64,000 bases of DNA from Metasolibacillus meyeri (lineage in GTDB: Bacteria; Bacillota; Bacilli; Bacillales_A; Planococcaceae): assembly GCF_003049505.1 (NCBI RefSeq), contig NZ_PYWN01000083.1, positions 18,041 through 82,040 of the forward strand. Reading direction: 5' to 3'. The notes under the pieces were generated by a model that saw only the letters and a program-made list of their open reading frames with translations, did no database searches and had not been told where the DNA came from. How positions within the stretch are numbered: position 1 is the stretch's first letter; every line of letters starts with the position of its first letter. Both the position numbers and the translations under genes were made by a program. Of this stretch, positions 42,363 to 52,163 are shown piece by piece.

Positions 42363-43532
42363 GTGTATATAGATATAATCATAGAAGTACTAATGGCTAT
42401 TTTGCGCTTTATTATGAATCCATTATTGTATGTAGCTGCTCTTTTTGCCATTTATCTTGGCTATCGTCGCGTTAAACGAGAGCGCCGCTTTTTTAGAATT
42501 CGTATTTTAAATGGTTGGTCGGAATTAATAAGCTTTGTGAAAATAAATTGGATTGCTAGCCTTTTTATATCCATGATAATAGTAGCGGTTGGGTTAGTAA
42601 TTCCAAGTGAATTTTTATTACTGCTAATAGTTGTCAGCATAGCATCAATGATTATTTTTATATTCCATTTATTATCACCCATTGTGACAATTGCGATTAG
42701 CTTTAGCGTGCTTGTAGCGATGGCTTATTTCGGTAAAAGCTTTACTGTGTTTGGCTTTACATTCGAAGGCTTTTCTTATGAGCATGGAGCTGCAATGACG
42801 ATTACTTTAATTGCAGGCATGCTGTTAATGTTGGAAGCTCGTTTTATTCGTCTGGCAGGACCTAAGTTTGCTTCCCCAGTAGTAGAACAAACGAAGCGGG
42901 GAAGAAATGCTGTCGCTTATTTTAGTAAGGGGATTAGATTTGTACCGTTATTCTTCATTGTCCCGGGTGATGCAATCGCTAGTTATCTTCCATGGTGGCC
43001 ACAATTTACTTTAGGGGCTAGTGAATTTTCGCTTGTGCTATTCCCATTTGTGTTTGGCTTCCAGCAAATGACGAAACGCACATTACCTGTTTATTTTTAT
43101 CCGAAGTATAGCCGAGCTATTTTTATTTTGGCACAGCTCGTAATAATTGGTGGGTTAGCCTCAAACTTTATACCACTGATTGGTGTTATAACCTTAATGA
43201 GCGCAGCTATTTTACGTTTACTCATTAGCCTTTATTACAAAATACAGGAGCGCACAGATGCTTATGCGGTTGCTCCATTGTCTAGAGGTGTCATCATTGC
43301 AGGTGTATTACCGAATTCACCAGCTGAAAAAATGGGTTTAGTTGCTGGTGAGGTGATTCGCAAAGTCAATGGGAAGGACGTATTTACTGAAAGCGAATTA
43401 TATGAAGCACTACAAGTAAATGCTGCTCATTGTCGTTTAGAAATATTAAATCATCAAAATGAGGTACGCCTAGCACAGCATGTTGTGCATAGTAATGATC
43501 ATTATAAAATTGGGTTATTGTTAGTGAATTAA
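42363..43532 (+). CDS. minJ: Division-site topology protein MinJ
   Basis: 389-aa polytopic membrane protein with about 7-8 hydrophobic segments (first LMAILRFIMNPLLYVAAL, last IPLIGVITLMSAAILRL) and a C-terminal PDZ-like domain (about 305-389, GVIIAGVLPNSPAEKMGLVA). MinJ links DivIVA to MinD and prevents division near cell poles. I place the start at GTG 42363, after AGGTG; the TTG at 42348 has no usable spacing. ctpB-minJ order is the same as in B. subtilis. A terminator of the AGCTGTCGG family follows. Confidence 0.85.
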   Translation: MYIDIIIEVLMAILRFIMNPLLYVAALFAIYLGYRRVKRERRFFRIRILNGWSELISFVKINWIASLFISMIIVAVGLVIPSEFLLLLIVVSIASMIIFIFHLLSPIVTIAISFSVLVAMAYFGKSFTVFGFTFEGFSYEHGAAMTITLIAGMLLMLEARFIRLAGPKFASPVVEQTKRGRNAVAYFSKGIRFVPLFFIVPGDAIASYLPWWPQFTLGASEFSLVLFPFVFGFQQMTKRTLPVYFYPKYSRAIFILAQLVIIGGLASNFIPLIGVITLMSAAILRLLISLYYKIQERTDAYAVAPLSRGVIIAGVLPNSPAEKMGLVAGEVIRKVNGKDVFTESELYEALQVNAAHCRLEILNHQNEVRLAQHVVHSNDHYKIGLLLVN

Positions 43533-43582
43533 GAGCTGTCGGAGAAGTGGAGGAATATGCCACTTTTCAGGCAGCTTTTGTA
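43533..43582 (+). terminator. Terminator of the AGCTGTCGG family after minJ
   Basis: AGCTGTCGGAGAAGTGG pairs with CCACTTTTCAGGCAGCT (two mismatches), followed by TTTGTATTTT. Core and tail resemble those at 36481 and 39698. Confidence 0.82.
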
Positions 43583-43765
43583 TTTTAAAAGAATAAAATC
43601 CATAATTCCCCTTGTGAAACTTTAATAGTATGCTTTGCGTCTACATTGTATAAAATATATATGAGATATTCGCGAAAAATGACGAATAATGTTAAATATT
43701 ATATACTGCAGAATATGTTAAAATGAGTATAAAATACAGTGCTTTTGATATAGAGGGGATAGCAG

Positions 43766-44386
43766 ATGAGAGATTGGTTTACAATCGAAAATTTAGAAAA
43801 TTTAATTGAACAATATCATTTACTAGGACCGATTTTTGGTATTTTTATGACAGCTATTGAAGCCTTTATTCCTATATTACCACTCGTTGTTATCGTTGTG
43901 GCAAATGTCAATGCGTATGGAATTGTTTTGGGGATTGTCATATCTTGGATTGGTTCCGTTATAGGTGCGTACGGATTATTTTTAGTATCAAGGAAATTTG
44001 GAACGCATCCGAAGCTGCAAAGATTCGTACAAAATAAACGTGTACAAACATTAATCAAATGGGTAGATATGAAAGGATTAGCGCCAATATTGGTGCTATT
44101 GTGTTTTCCATTTTCACCAGCATTTTTAATTAATATTGTGGCAGGTTTATCAAATATTCGAAGATATTATTATTTAACAGCACTTGTTATAGGGAAATTT
44201 GTGATGATTGCTGTGACTGGCGGATTAGGATATGATTTACGCGCTATTTTAACAGATCCGAAAAAATTAATTTTAGTTATATGTGGGATTTTTCTGTTGT
44301 GGATTATTGGAAAATGGGTTGAAAATAAATTAAATAAACGAGTGGAACGTGATTTACGAGCAGTTAGTAAAGAGAGCCATTCTTAA
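43766..44386 (+). CDS. VTT-domain (TVP38/DedA-like) membrane protein
   Basis: 206-aa protein with about five hydrophobic segments. The VTT/SNARE-associated core is recognisable by EAFIPILPLVVIVVAN, the GSVIGAYGLFLVSRKFG re-entrant segment and CFPFSPAFLINIVAGLSN. Members move lipids or act on membrane homeostasis; some DedA/TVP38 proteins transport undecaprenyl phosphate. The residues EAFIP and the Arg in VSRKFG resemble those important in DedA proteins. The polar tail RVERDLRAVSKESHS is cytoplasmic. It is a single gene with its own upstream region and a hairpin behind it. The precise substrate cannot be assigned. Confidence 0.75.
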   Translation: MRDWFTIENLENLIEQYHLLGPIFGIFMTAIEAFIPILPLVVIVVANVNAYGIVLGIVISWIGSVIGAYGLFLVSRKFGTHPKLQRFVQNKRVQTLIKWVDMKGLAPILVLLCFPFSPAFLINIVAGLSNIRRYYYLTALVIGKFVMIAVTGGLGYDLRAILTDPKKLILVICGIFLLWIIGKWVENKLNKRVERDLRAVSKESHS

Positions 44387-44389
44387 AAG

Positions 44390-44424
44390 GAAGCTCCTTT
44401 GCGACAAGTAATCGCAGGAGCTTC
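44390..44424 (+). terminator. Hairpin after the VTT-domain gene
   Basis: GAAGCTCCT...GCGA pairs with TCGC-AGGAGCTTC with a TT bulge on the left side; tail TCT only. A stable stem-loop at the 3' end. The rest of 44425-44708 holds repeat-like units and no gene. Confidence 0.55.
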
Positions 44425-44425
44425 T

Positions 44426-44475
44426 CTGTATGAAAGCAAAGCGTCAGCTCATGTTTTTGTTGTGAAAGCGAACAG
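44426..44475 (+). repeat. Degenerate copies of the 15-nt-loop repeat
   Basis: GAAAGCAAAGCGTCA (44432-44446) matches the loop consensus GAAAGCGTAGCGTCA at 14 of 15 positions. A second partial copy GAAAGCG starts at 44464. Here the flanking arms (CTGTAT and GCTCAT) no longer pair. Confidence 0.6.
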
Positions 44476-44708
44476 TAAATAATTTTTACAGGTACACATT
44501 GTTTTTAGCAGGTATTTAATACAGAAACGAAGGGGGCTAAAAGGAGAATATCTTTTGGCACCCCTTTTAGTGATTCATTCCGAAGGCTAGGTACAAATAT
44601 CGTAGCAAATTCAGGTTAAGCTATTTTTTGAATTTTGAGCAATGGTGGAAGAATTAGTATTTAAAACGTATGTTCTGTTGTATAATGATAGAAAGAGGAG
44701 GGAGTTTG

Positions 44709-47700
44709 ATGTCTTTACGCATTATTTCAGGGCGAGCTGGTACTGGAAAAACGACATTACTTCAGCAGGAAATTGTGCAGCGTTTAAAGGAGGAGCCCTT
44801 TGGTGCACCATTATTTGTCATTGTACCTGATCAAATGTCATTTAAAACAGAATACGATTTAACAAATCGCTATGATATTAGCGGAATGATACGGGCACAA
44901 GTATTAACGTTTAAACGATTAGCTTGGTTTATTTTACAGGAGACAGGCGGTGTTGCACGCGATAAAATTGATAGTTTTGGGTATCGAATGCTTATTCGCC
45001 GTATTTTGCAAGATTATAAGGAGCAATTCGCTATTTTTAAACAAGCTGCTGGTAAGCGAGGGTTTACGCAGGAAATTGAGCAACTACTGCGTGAATTTAG
45101 CCAATATGATGTAACGAGTATTTCTATTATCGAACTAATAAAGGAGCTTGAAGCATACGGGGCAGCGCATACATTAATTGCAAAAATGAAGGATTTTCAA
45201 ATTATTTTGCAGCAATTAGAAGAAAGTATCGGTGAAAGCTACGTGGATGGAGAAGGCTTTTATCCAATTTTAGTTGAGCAATTAAAAAACTCCGAAAAAA
45301 TCCAGCAGGCAGAAGTATATATTGATGGCTTCACAGCATTTACAATAAGGGAATTTGCCATCGTTGAGCAATTATTATTATTAGCAAAGCGTGTCACAAT
45401 TGTTTTACCTTTTGATGATGTACAGGATGCAATGGACCCACAAGCATTATTTCATCGTGCGGCGTTTACATACGATAAATTAATGGATTTTGCAGCACAG
45501 CATCATCTTGAAATTGAAAACCGTGTGCACTTAATGACGAATTGCCGTACACAACAATCTGATTTATTGCACATTGAAGCAAATTTCCATGCTTCCATAC
45601 CAGTAGCTCAAGCAGCATCAGGAGCAGTGCAGATTATCGAAGGTGTAAACCGGCGTGCAGAAATACAAAGTATTGCACGGGAAATAACGCGCCTTGTGAC
45701 AGAGGAACAAGTTCGTTATAAAGATATCGGGATTATGTATCGCCAAGCAGATGTCTATGATCCGCTCATTGCGACGATTTTCAAGCAATATGAAATTCCG
45801 TTTTTTATGAATGAAAAGCGACCGATGTTACATCATCCCTTTATTGAATTTATGCGTTCTTCTTTAGAGGCAGTTATATCGAATTGGCAATATGAGCCTG
45901 TTTTTCGCGCAGTAAAAACAGATTTATTTTTGCCTTTGCACGCAGAGGTGAAAACTTATCGTGAGCAGCTAGATAAGCTTGAAAATTTTGTTATAGCGAA
46001 AGGAATTATTGGTAAGCGCTGGCATGATGAAGAAGTTTGGCAATATCGTCGATTCCGTGTATTGGAGAAAATAGGTGCTGTACAAACAGATAAAGAGCTT
46101 GAAATGCAAGAAAGGCTACAACAGGCGCGCCAAATTGTACGTAATCCTTTACTCATGTTGGAGCAAGCTTTAAAAAATGCAAAAACAGGCTTAGAAATAG
46201 GGCAAGCTTTGTATGAATATGCAGAACATTTGCAATTATATGAAAAGTTACAAAGCATGAAGGCGCAGGAGCTTGAAACAGCTCTTGATTTAGCAAGTGA
46301 ACATGACCAAGTATGGAATGGCTGGGTCAATATACTCGATCAATTTGTTTTAATGTTTGGCGAGCAAGAAGTGACATTGCAGGAAGCAGCAGAAATGCTT
46401 GATGAAGGCTATGATTCATTGCAATTTTCGAATATTCCACCAGCCATTGATGAGATTACTGTCGCGACAGTGGAATACTCACGTTTTGATAATATGAAAG
46501 CAGTGTTTATTATCGGTGTGAATGATGGCGTTTATCCAATGCGGATTGATCAAGAAGGATTGTTAACAGATGCGGATCGCCATCATTTTGAGCAGTTTGA
46601 CTATGAATTAGCACCGAGTGCGAAAAGCAAGCTATTACAGGAAGCGTTTTTAATTTATCGTGCGTTTACTTCACCGACAGACAAGCTTTATATTACATTT
46701 GCGAGCGCAGATGAAGAGGGAAAAAGCTTGCTGCCATCGCTGTATATTAATCGATTGCACAAATTATTTACTATAGGCGAACGGCGCACATTAGCACATA
46801 CGCGTGTCTTTATCGACCCAATAGAAGAAATCGATCAAAGTAAAGTATTACCTTATTTACGTCATCCGAAGCCATCCATTGCCTATTTAGCGACACAGTT
46901 GAAAGAGGCGGAGCAGACGAAATCGCTTGCAGCAGAGTGGCGTGCATTGCGTACATTTTATCGTCGTTATCCACAATGGGAGCAAATGCTACAGTTTGTG
47001 ACGAAGCCATTATATACGATTAATAAGGCAGAACCATTGCAACCAGCGATCACTGAAAAGTTATATGGCGAGGAGCTACAGGCCAGTGTTTCGCGTATTG
47101 AAAAGTTTTATCGCTGTCCATATTCTCATTTTGCAACTTATGGCTTGCGATTAGAGGAGCGTGCGGAATATCGCTTAGAAACTTTTGCGATGGGGGATTT
47201 ATTCCATGAAGCATTGCGTACAATTTTATCGAGCGATGAGATACCCCCAGCCAATTATAAGGAATGTTTGCAAAAGGCACGTGAGGCAGTAGAGCCGCTT
47301 GTTCATATTTTTTCTTATCGTATTTTAGAGAGCAATTCGCGCTATTTATATATTAAGGAAAAGCTAATTCGTGTTGTGGCACGTACATTATTTGCTTTGA
47401 CAGAGCATGCGAAGGTAGCGAAGTTTAAGCCAGTCGTTCATGAGAAACCTTTTGGCAAAACGGATGATAAAACGGTGAAAAAGGGGATTAAGCCGTTACC
47501 TGCATTGGAAATTCCATTAGAAAATAAGCGGAAAATGTATTTGCGCGGACAAATTGACCGCATTGATGCATATGAAGAAAATGGCCAGTTGTATTTACGT
47601 GTTGTCGATTATAAATCATCAAGCCGCGATTTAGATTTAAATGAAGTGTATCACGGTATTTCATTGCAACTTTTAACGTATTTAGATGTAGCCGTCAAAA

Positions 47701-48266
47701 ATGCGAAAGAGCTATTCGCCTTGCCGAAAAATGAGGAAATTACTGTGACACCAGCAGGAATGCTGTATGTTCATGTACACGATCCTTTAATTCGCTTGGA
47801 GGAATATGTAGATGAGCAAATGCGAGAATTGCAACGCCTTGAAAAATACCGAATGCAAGGGCTGTTAACGAATGAAATTCCTGTACTAGAGGCGATGGAT
47901 GAAAATTTATTGGAGCAAAAGAAATCGCCCGTTATTCCAGTGAGTATGACAACGAAAGGGGCAATTGGCGCATACTCTAAAACGGTAGATGTGCAAACGA
48001 TGCCGATTTTACAGGACTTTGTCATTGAAAAGCATAAAGAGGCGGGCAATAAAATATTCACAGGAGCGACAGACATTTATCCGTATAAATTAAAAAATCG
48101 AACAGCCTGTGATTATTGTGGATTCAAAGCAGTATGCCAGTTTGATCCATCAGACGGGCATCAGCAATATCATCATTTACCAGTGAAAAAGACGGATGAG
48201 CTGATTTTAAAGGTAAGAAAGGAGTGTGGCTATAGTGACCTTAAAGATACCGAAGAAACCGACTGA
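44709..48266 (+). CDS. addB: ATP-dependent helicase/nuclease subunit B
   Basis: 1185-aa AddB. N-terminal Walker A SGRAGTGKTTLL, inactivated helicase body, and a C-terminal RecB-type nuclease domain with GQIDRID and VVDYKSSSRDLD (Asp and Lys of the active site). An iron-sulfur cluster is formed by Cys in FYRCPYSHF and CDYCGFKAVC. It resects double-strand breaks with AddA up to a Chi site. The correct start is ATG 44709, behind GAGGAGGGA; longer frames from 44670 lack this. It overlaps addA by 32 bp. Confidence 0.95.
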   Translation: MSLRIISGRAGTGKTTLLQQEIVQRLKEEPFGAPLFVIVPDQMSFKTEYDLTNRYDISGMIRAQVLTFKRLAWFILQETGGVARDKIDSFGYRMLIRRILQDYKEQFAIFKQAAGKRGFTQEIEQLLREFSQYDVTSISIIELIKELEAYGAAHTLIAKMKDFQIILQQLEESIGESYVDGEGFYPILVEQLKNSEKIQQAEVYIDGFTAFTIREFAIVEQLLLLAKRVTIVLPFDDVQDAMDPQALFHRAAFTYDKLMDFAAQHHLEIENRVHLMTNCRTQQSDLLHIEANFHASIPVAQAASGAVQIIEGVNRRAEIQSIAREITRLVTEEQVRYKDIGIMYRQADVYDPLIATIFKQYEIPFFMNEKRPMLHHPFIEFMRSSLEAVISNWQYEPVFRAVKTDLFLPLHAEVKTYREQLDKLENFVIAKGIIGKRWHDEEVWQYRRFRVLEKIGAVQTDKELEMQERLQQARQIVRNPLLMLEQALKNAKTGLEIGQALYEYAEHLQLYEKLQSMKAQELETALDLASEHDQVWNGWVNILDQFVLMFGEQEVTLQEAAEMLDEGYDSLQFSNIPPAIDEITVATVEYSRFDNMKAVFIIGVNDGVYPMRIDQEGLLTDADRHHFEQFDYELAPSAKSKLLQEAFLIYRAFTSPTDKLYITFASADEEGKSLLPSLYINRLHKLFTIGERRTLAHTRVFIDPIEEIDQSKVLPYLRHPKPSIAYLATQLKEAEQTKSLAAEWRALRTFYRRYPQWEQMLQFVTKPLYTINKAEPLQPAITEKLYGEELQASVSRIEKFYRCPYSHFATYGLRLEERAEYRLETFAMGDLFHEALRTILSSDEIPPANYKECLQKAREAVEPLVHIFSYRILESNSRYLYIKEKLIRVVARTLFALTEHAKVAKFKPVVHEKPFGKTDDKTVKKGIKPLPALEIPLENKRKMYLRGQIDRIDAYEENGQLYLRVVDYKSSSRDLDLNEVYHGISLQLLTYLDVAVKNAKELFALPKNEEITVTPAGMLYVHVHDPLIRLEEYVDEQMRELQRLEKYRMQGLLTNEIPVLEAMDENLLEQKKSPVIPVSMTTKGAIGAYSKTVDVQTMPILQDFVIEKHKEAGNKIFTGATDIYPYKLKNRTACDYCGFKAVCQFDPSDGHQQYHHLPVKKTDELILKVRKECGYSDLKDTEETD

Positions 48267-51200
48267 TGCTCAATGGACGGATGAGCAATGGAAAGCAATT
48301 TGGGCGACAGGACAGGATACGCTTGTGTCAGCAGCAGCAGGGTCAGGAAAAACGGCCGTTTTAATTGAGCGCCTTATCCAGAAAATTATTGCGAAGGACG
48401 AGCCGCTCGATGTAGATGAATTGCTCGTTGTAACGTTTACGAACGCATCGGCAGCCGAAATGCGAAGTCGCTTGGCTGCCGCATTGGAAAAGGAAATTGC
48501 AAAGGATTCAAATAACCGTTTTTTACGACGTCAATTAAGCTTGATTAATAAAGCGCAAATTTCAACATTACATTCATTTTGTTTAGCGATTTGTCGCCAA
48601 TATGCGTATATGATTGATCTTGATCCAGGGTTTCGCATAGCGAGTCAGGATGAGGTTGCTTTATTACAGGATGATGTCCTTTCTACTATATTAGAGCAGG
48701 CATATGGCGACGATGGAGAATTATTGCAAGCAGAAGTATATGAGCTTGTTGATAGTTTTTCTTCGGATCGACATGATCAAGAAATCGAAGTGTTGCTATT
48801 GCAGCTGTACAATATGTCACGTGTACAACCTGCACCATATGAATGGCTTGATACGCTGGCTAAGGAATACGATATTGCGCCAGATGTAACAGTGGATGAT
48901 TTAAAATTCACTCCTCAATTAAAAACATCTATCTTGAATTCTTTATATGCTGCTGAAAATAATTTATTAACAATGCAACGCTATGCAGAAGGCGATTTTG
49001 GCATCGGTGCGTATAGCCCATTAGCAGTAGAGGAGCTTGCCTTTGTGCAAGTTGCAATTGACCTGCTCAAAAATAGTACATGGCAAGACGTTCATGAGCA
49101 TATGCAAAAAGCGCAATGGGGCAGATTGCCGACAATCAAAAAATCAGATGATGCAGATTCACAAATAAAAGAGATGGCAAAAAATCATCGCGATGAGGCA
49201 AAGGATATTGTGAAAGCAATAAAGGATACATTTTTTATACGTAAGCCTCAATTTTTACTTGATGAAATTAGACAGATGAAGCCAATTATCGAAACACTTG
49301 TGAAGCTTGTGAAAATTTTTAGTGAAGCATTTAAAGCGGCAAAGCTAGAGCGAGCCTTTGTTGATTTTTCCGATTTAGAGCATTATGCTTTAGAAATTTT
49401 GACAGAGCGAACCGCGACAGGCATTGAGCCATCTGCGGTAGCGAGGGATTTTCAAGAGCGCTTTAAAGAGGTACTCGTTGATGAGTACCAAGATGTAAAT
49501 TTATTACAAGAGACGATTTTACAGCTTGTCAAATCAGGTGATGAGGCGACAGGAAATTTATTTATGGTCGGTGATGTCAAACAGTCAATTTATCAATTTC
49601 GATTAGCAGAACCACGCCTATTCTTACGCAAATATAAAGATTTCTCTGAAAATCCAATCGATACAGGGCTGAAAATCGATTTAAATGCGAATTTTCGTAG
49701 TCGCTCAGAAGTATTAGCAGGGACGAACTATGTATTTGAGCGCATTATGGATGAAACCGTTGGAGAAATTAATTATGACGAGCAGGCAGCATTAAAATTC
49801 CGTGCACAGTATAGCGAGATGAATATTCCTGTTGAATTTGTTGTGCTTGACCAGTTTACAGAGCAGGAGGAGGAAACTACTGAGCTTGATGAAGAGCAGG
49901 AGGAATTAAGAACATCGCAGCAAGAAGCACGCTATATGATTCGAAAAATTCAACATATGATTGAAAAAGAAATGCCCATTTATAATCCAAAAGATGGTAC
50001 AACACGACCGATTCGCTACAGTGATATTGTTATTTTAATGCGCTCAATGACATGGTCAGCGGATTTTGCCGAGGAATTTAAAGTGGCGGGTATTCCGCTC
50101 TATGCAGAATCATCAAAAGGTTATTTTGATGCGCTAGAAGTAATGATTATGTTGAATGTATTAAAAATTGTAGATAACCCGTATCAAGATATTCCACTTG
50201 CATCGGTGTTACGAGCCCCATTTTTCGGCTTGACGGAAAATGAGCTTGCTGAGGTGCGTTTGGCAAAAGGGAATGTGCCATTTTTTGAAGCAGTAACTAC
50301 GTTTATAGAGCAACCAGTGAATTCAAAAGTGGCAGAAAAGCTCGATTATTTTTTAACATTATTAGATAAGTGGCGCCACCTAGCACGCCGAGGCTCCCTT
50401 GCTGATTTGATTTGGACGATTTATTTAGATACGAATTATTATGAGTTTGTTGGTGCGATGACGAATGGCAAGCAACGCCAAGCGAATTTAAGGGCGTTGC
50501 ATGACAGAGCCTTGGCTTATGAAAAAACTTCATTCCGTGGCTTGTTCCGATTTTTACGATTTGTTGATCGCATGAAGTCACGTGGTGATGATTTAGGTAT
50601 TGCAAAATCCATTGGAGAAGGTGATGATGTCGTTCGTTTAATGACGATTCACTCATCAAAAGGATTGGAGTTTCCAGTTGTTTTCGTAGCGGGTATCGCT
50701 AAATCCTTCAACCAGCAAGATTTTAAAGGTTCCTATTTATTCGATCAAGATTTTGGCCTTGCCGTAAAGGCGATTAATACAGAAGAGCGCACGATGTTTA
50801 CATCTTTGCCATATTTAGCTATAAAAGAAAAGAAAATAGCGAAACTTAAGGCGGAGGAAATGCGTATACTTTATGTAGCGATGACGCGTGCAAAAGAGCG
50901 CTTAATTTTGTTAGGCACAGTGAAAAATTGGGAGAAGAAGCTAGCAAAATGGGAAATGCTTCAAGACCTGCCGCCAAAAGCGTTATTGCCTAATTATTTA
51001 AGAGCAAGTGCGAATTCATTTTTAGATTGGGTAGCACCTGCCCTTGTTAGTCATCCAGATTTTTTAACGAGAGCTATGCAGGATGAGGCATTTGGAGAGC
51101 GTGAAATAATCGCACAAAAAGACTCGCTATGGTCAGTCAAAATATTGGCAACGGAGCTTCTCAAACATATAGAGGAACAAGCTTCTTTCGTGCAAATGTT

Positions 51201-51933
51201 ACTAGAGGAAGAGGTGAGTGAGCAGCTTGTTGGAGAGTTAACAGAGCGATTTACAGCCATATATCCGTATTTGCAGGCGACAACGAAAAAATCGAAGACG
51301 TCGGTTTCGGAAATTAAGCGTTTTGAGGCGCTACAGCAGGAGGAGGATATCGTTTATAATCCGCAGGTGATGAAACAAGCGTCAATAGCGAAACGTCCAA
51401 GCTTTATACAGTCAAAAGCTTTGTCAGCAGCTGAGATGGGAACGGTTATTCACTCCATTATGCAGCATGTGCCGCAGCAAGGCTTTACAACGCTTGATGA
51501 AGCGAACGGTTTTGTTGGGAATTTAGTTGAGCGTGAATTGCTAACAAAAGATGAAGCGGCGATTGTTAAGATGGACAAGGTAATGGAATTTTTCAACTCT
51601 CCAATTGGTGTTCGCTTTAAACAGGCAACGCAACTTCTTCGTGAAGTACCATTTACGATTAGCCGAACAGATTCTGAAGGGGATAGTCAAATTGTGCAAG
51701 GGGTTATTGATTGCTTATTTGAGGAAAATGGGCAATGGGTCTTACTCGATTATAAAACGGATAAAATTCGTCCACCATTTGAGGTAGAGCCTGCTTTAAC
51801 AGAAGAAATGGCAAAGCGCTATCAAATGCAGTTACAAATTTATAGCGAAGCAATTGAGATGATTAATCAAGTACAGGTCACAGAAAAAATATTGTATTTA
51901 TATGATATTGGTCAAACTGTTGTGTTGAAGTAG
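48235..51933 (+). CDS. addA: ATP-dependent helicase/nuclease subunit A
   Basis: 1232-aa UvrD-like helicase with a RecB nuclease domain. Walker A SAAAGSGKTAVLIERL near residue 35, VDEYQDVNLLQ (Walker B), motif III GDVKQSIYQFR, motif IV-VI including MTIHSSKGLEFPVVFVAG and LYVAMTRAKERL, and nuclease motif LLDYKTDK near the end. AddA supplies 3'-5' translocation and one nuclease. GTG 48235 is preferred because AAAGGAG lies 10 nt upstream; GTG 48226 is too close. Translationally coupled with addB. Confidence 0.94.
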   Translation: MTLKIPKKPTDAQWTDEQWKAIWATGQDTLVSAAAGSGKTAVLIERLIQKIIAKDEPLDVDELLVVTFTNASAAEMRSRLAAALEKEIAKDSNNRFLRRQLSLINKAQISTLHSFCLAICRQYAYMIDLDPGFRIASQDEVALLQDDVLSTILEQAYGDDGELLQAEVYELVDSFSSDRHDQEIEVLLLQLYNMSRVQPAPYEWLDTLAKEYDIAPDVTVDDLKFTPQLKTSILNSLYAAENNLLTMQRYAEGDFGIGAYSPLAVEELAFVQVAIDLLKNSTWQDVHEHMQKAQWGRLPTIKKSDDADSQIKEMAKNHRDEAKDIVKAIKDTFFIRKPQFLLDEIRQMKPIIETLVKLVKIFSEAFKAAKLERAFVDFSDLEHYALEILTERTATGIEPSAVARDFQERFKEVLVDEYQDVNLLQETILQLVKSGDEATGNLFMVGDVKQSIYQFRLAEPRLFLRKYKDFSENPIDTGLKIDLNANFRSRSEVLAGTNYVFERIMDETVGEINYDEQAALKFRAQYSEMNIPVEFVVLDQFTEQEEETTELDEEQEELRTSQQEARYMIRKIQHMIEKEMPIYNPKDGTTRPIRYSDIVILMRSMTWSADFAEEFKVAGIPLYAESSKGYFDALEVMIMLNVLKIVDNPYQDIPLASVLRAPFFGLTENELAEVRLAKGNVPFFEAVTTFIEQPVNSKVAEKLDYFLTLLDKWRHLARRGSLADLIWTIYLDTNYYEFVGAMTNGKQRQANLRALHDRALAYEKTSFRGLFRFLRFVDRMKSRGDDLGIAKSIGEGDDVVRLMTIHSSKGLEFPVVFVAGIAKSFNQQDFKGSYLFDQDFGLAVKAINTEERTMFTSLPYLAIKEKKIAKLKAEEMRILYVAMTRAKERLILLGTVKNWEKKLAKWEMLQDLPPKALLPNYLRASANSFLDWVAPALVSHPDFLTRAMQDEAFGEREIIAQKDSLWSVKILATELLKHIEEQASFVQMLLEEEVSEQLVGELTERFTAIYPYLQATTKKSKTSVSEIKRFEALQQEEDIVYNPQVMKQASIAKRPSFIQSKALSAAEMGTVIHSIMQHVPQQGFTTLDEANGFVGNLVERELLTKDEAAIVKMDKVMEFFNSPIGVRFKQATQLLREVPFTISRTDSEGDSQIVQGVIDCLFEENGQWVLLDYKTDKIRPPFEVEPALTEEMAKRYQMQLQIYSEAIEMINQVQVTEKILYLYDIGQTVVLK

Positions 51934-52163
51934 CAATTGTGATGATATAAAAGCGTTATGCCGAAAGTAGCAACTACTTCTAAAAAATATTTTATTCGCT
52001 TTAAATTTGTAAAGAAAAGTCGTTGGGGCTAGTGTTTTCAACTATTTAAAGGCTAAAGTCATTTTTCTGAATGGTAAGTATGCTCCACAAAACAGAAAAT
52101 TGTTATCTGAAAAGTGGTGTGTTATTCTACTTTTCAGATGGCCTTATCAAAGGAGCTATAATT

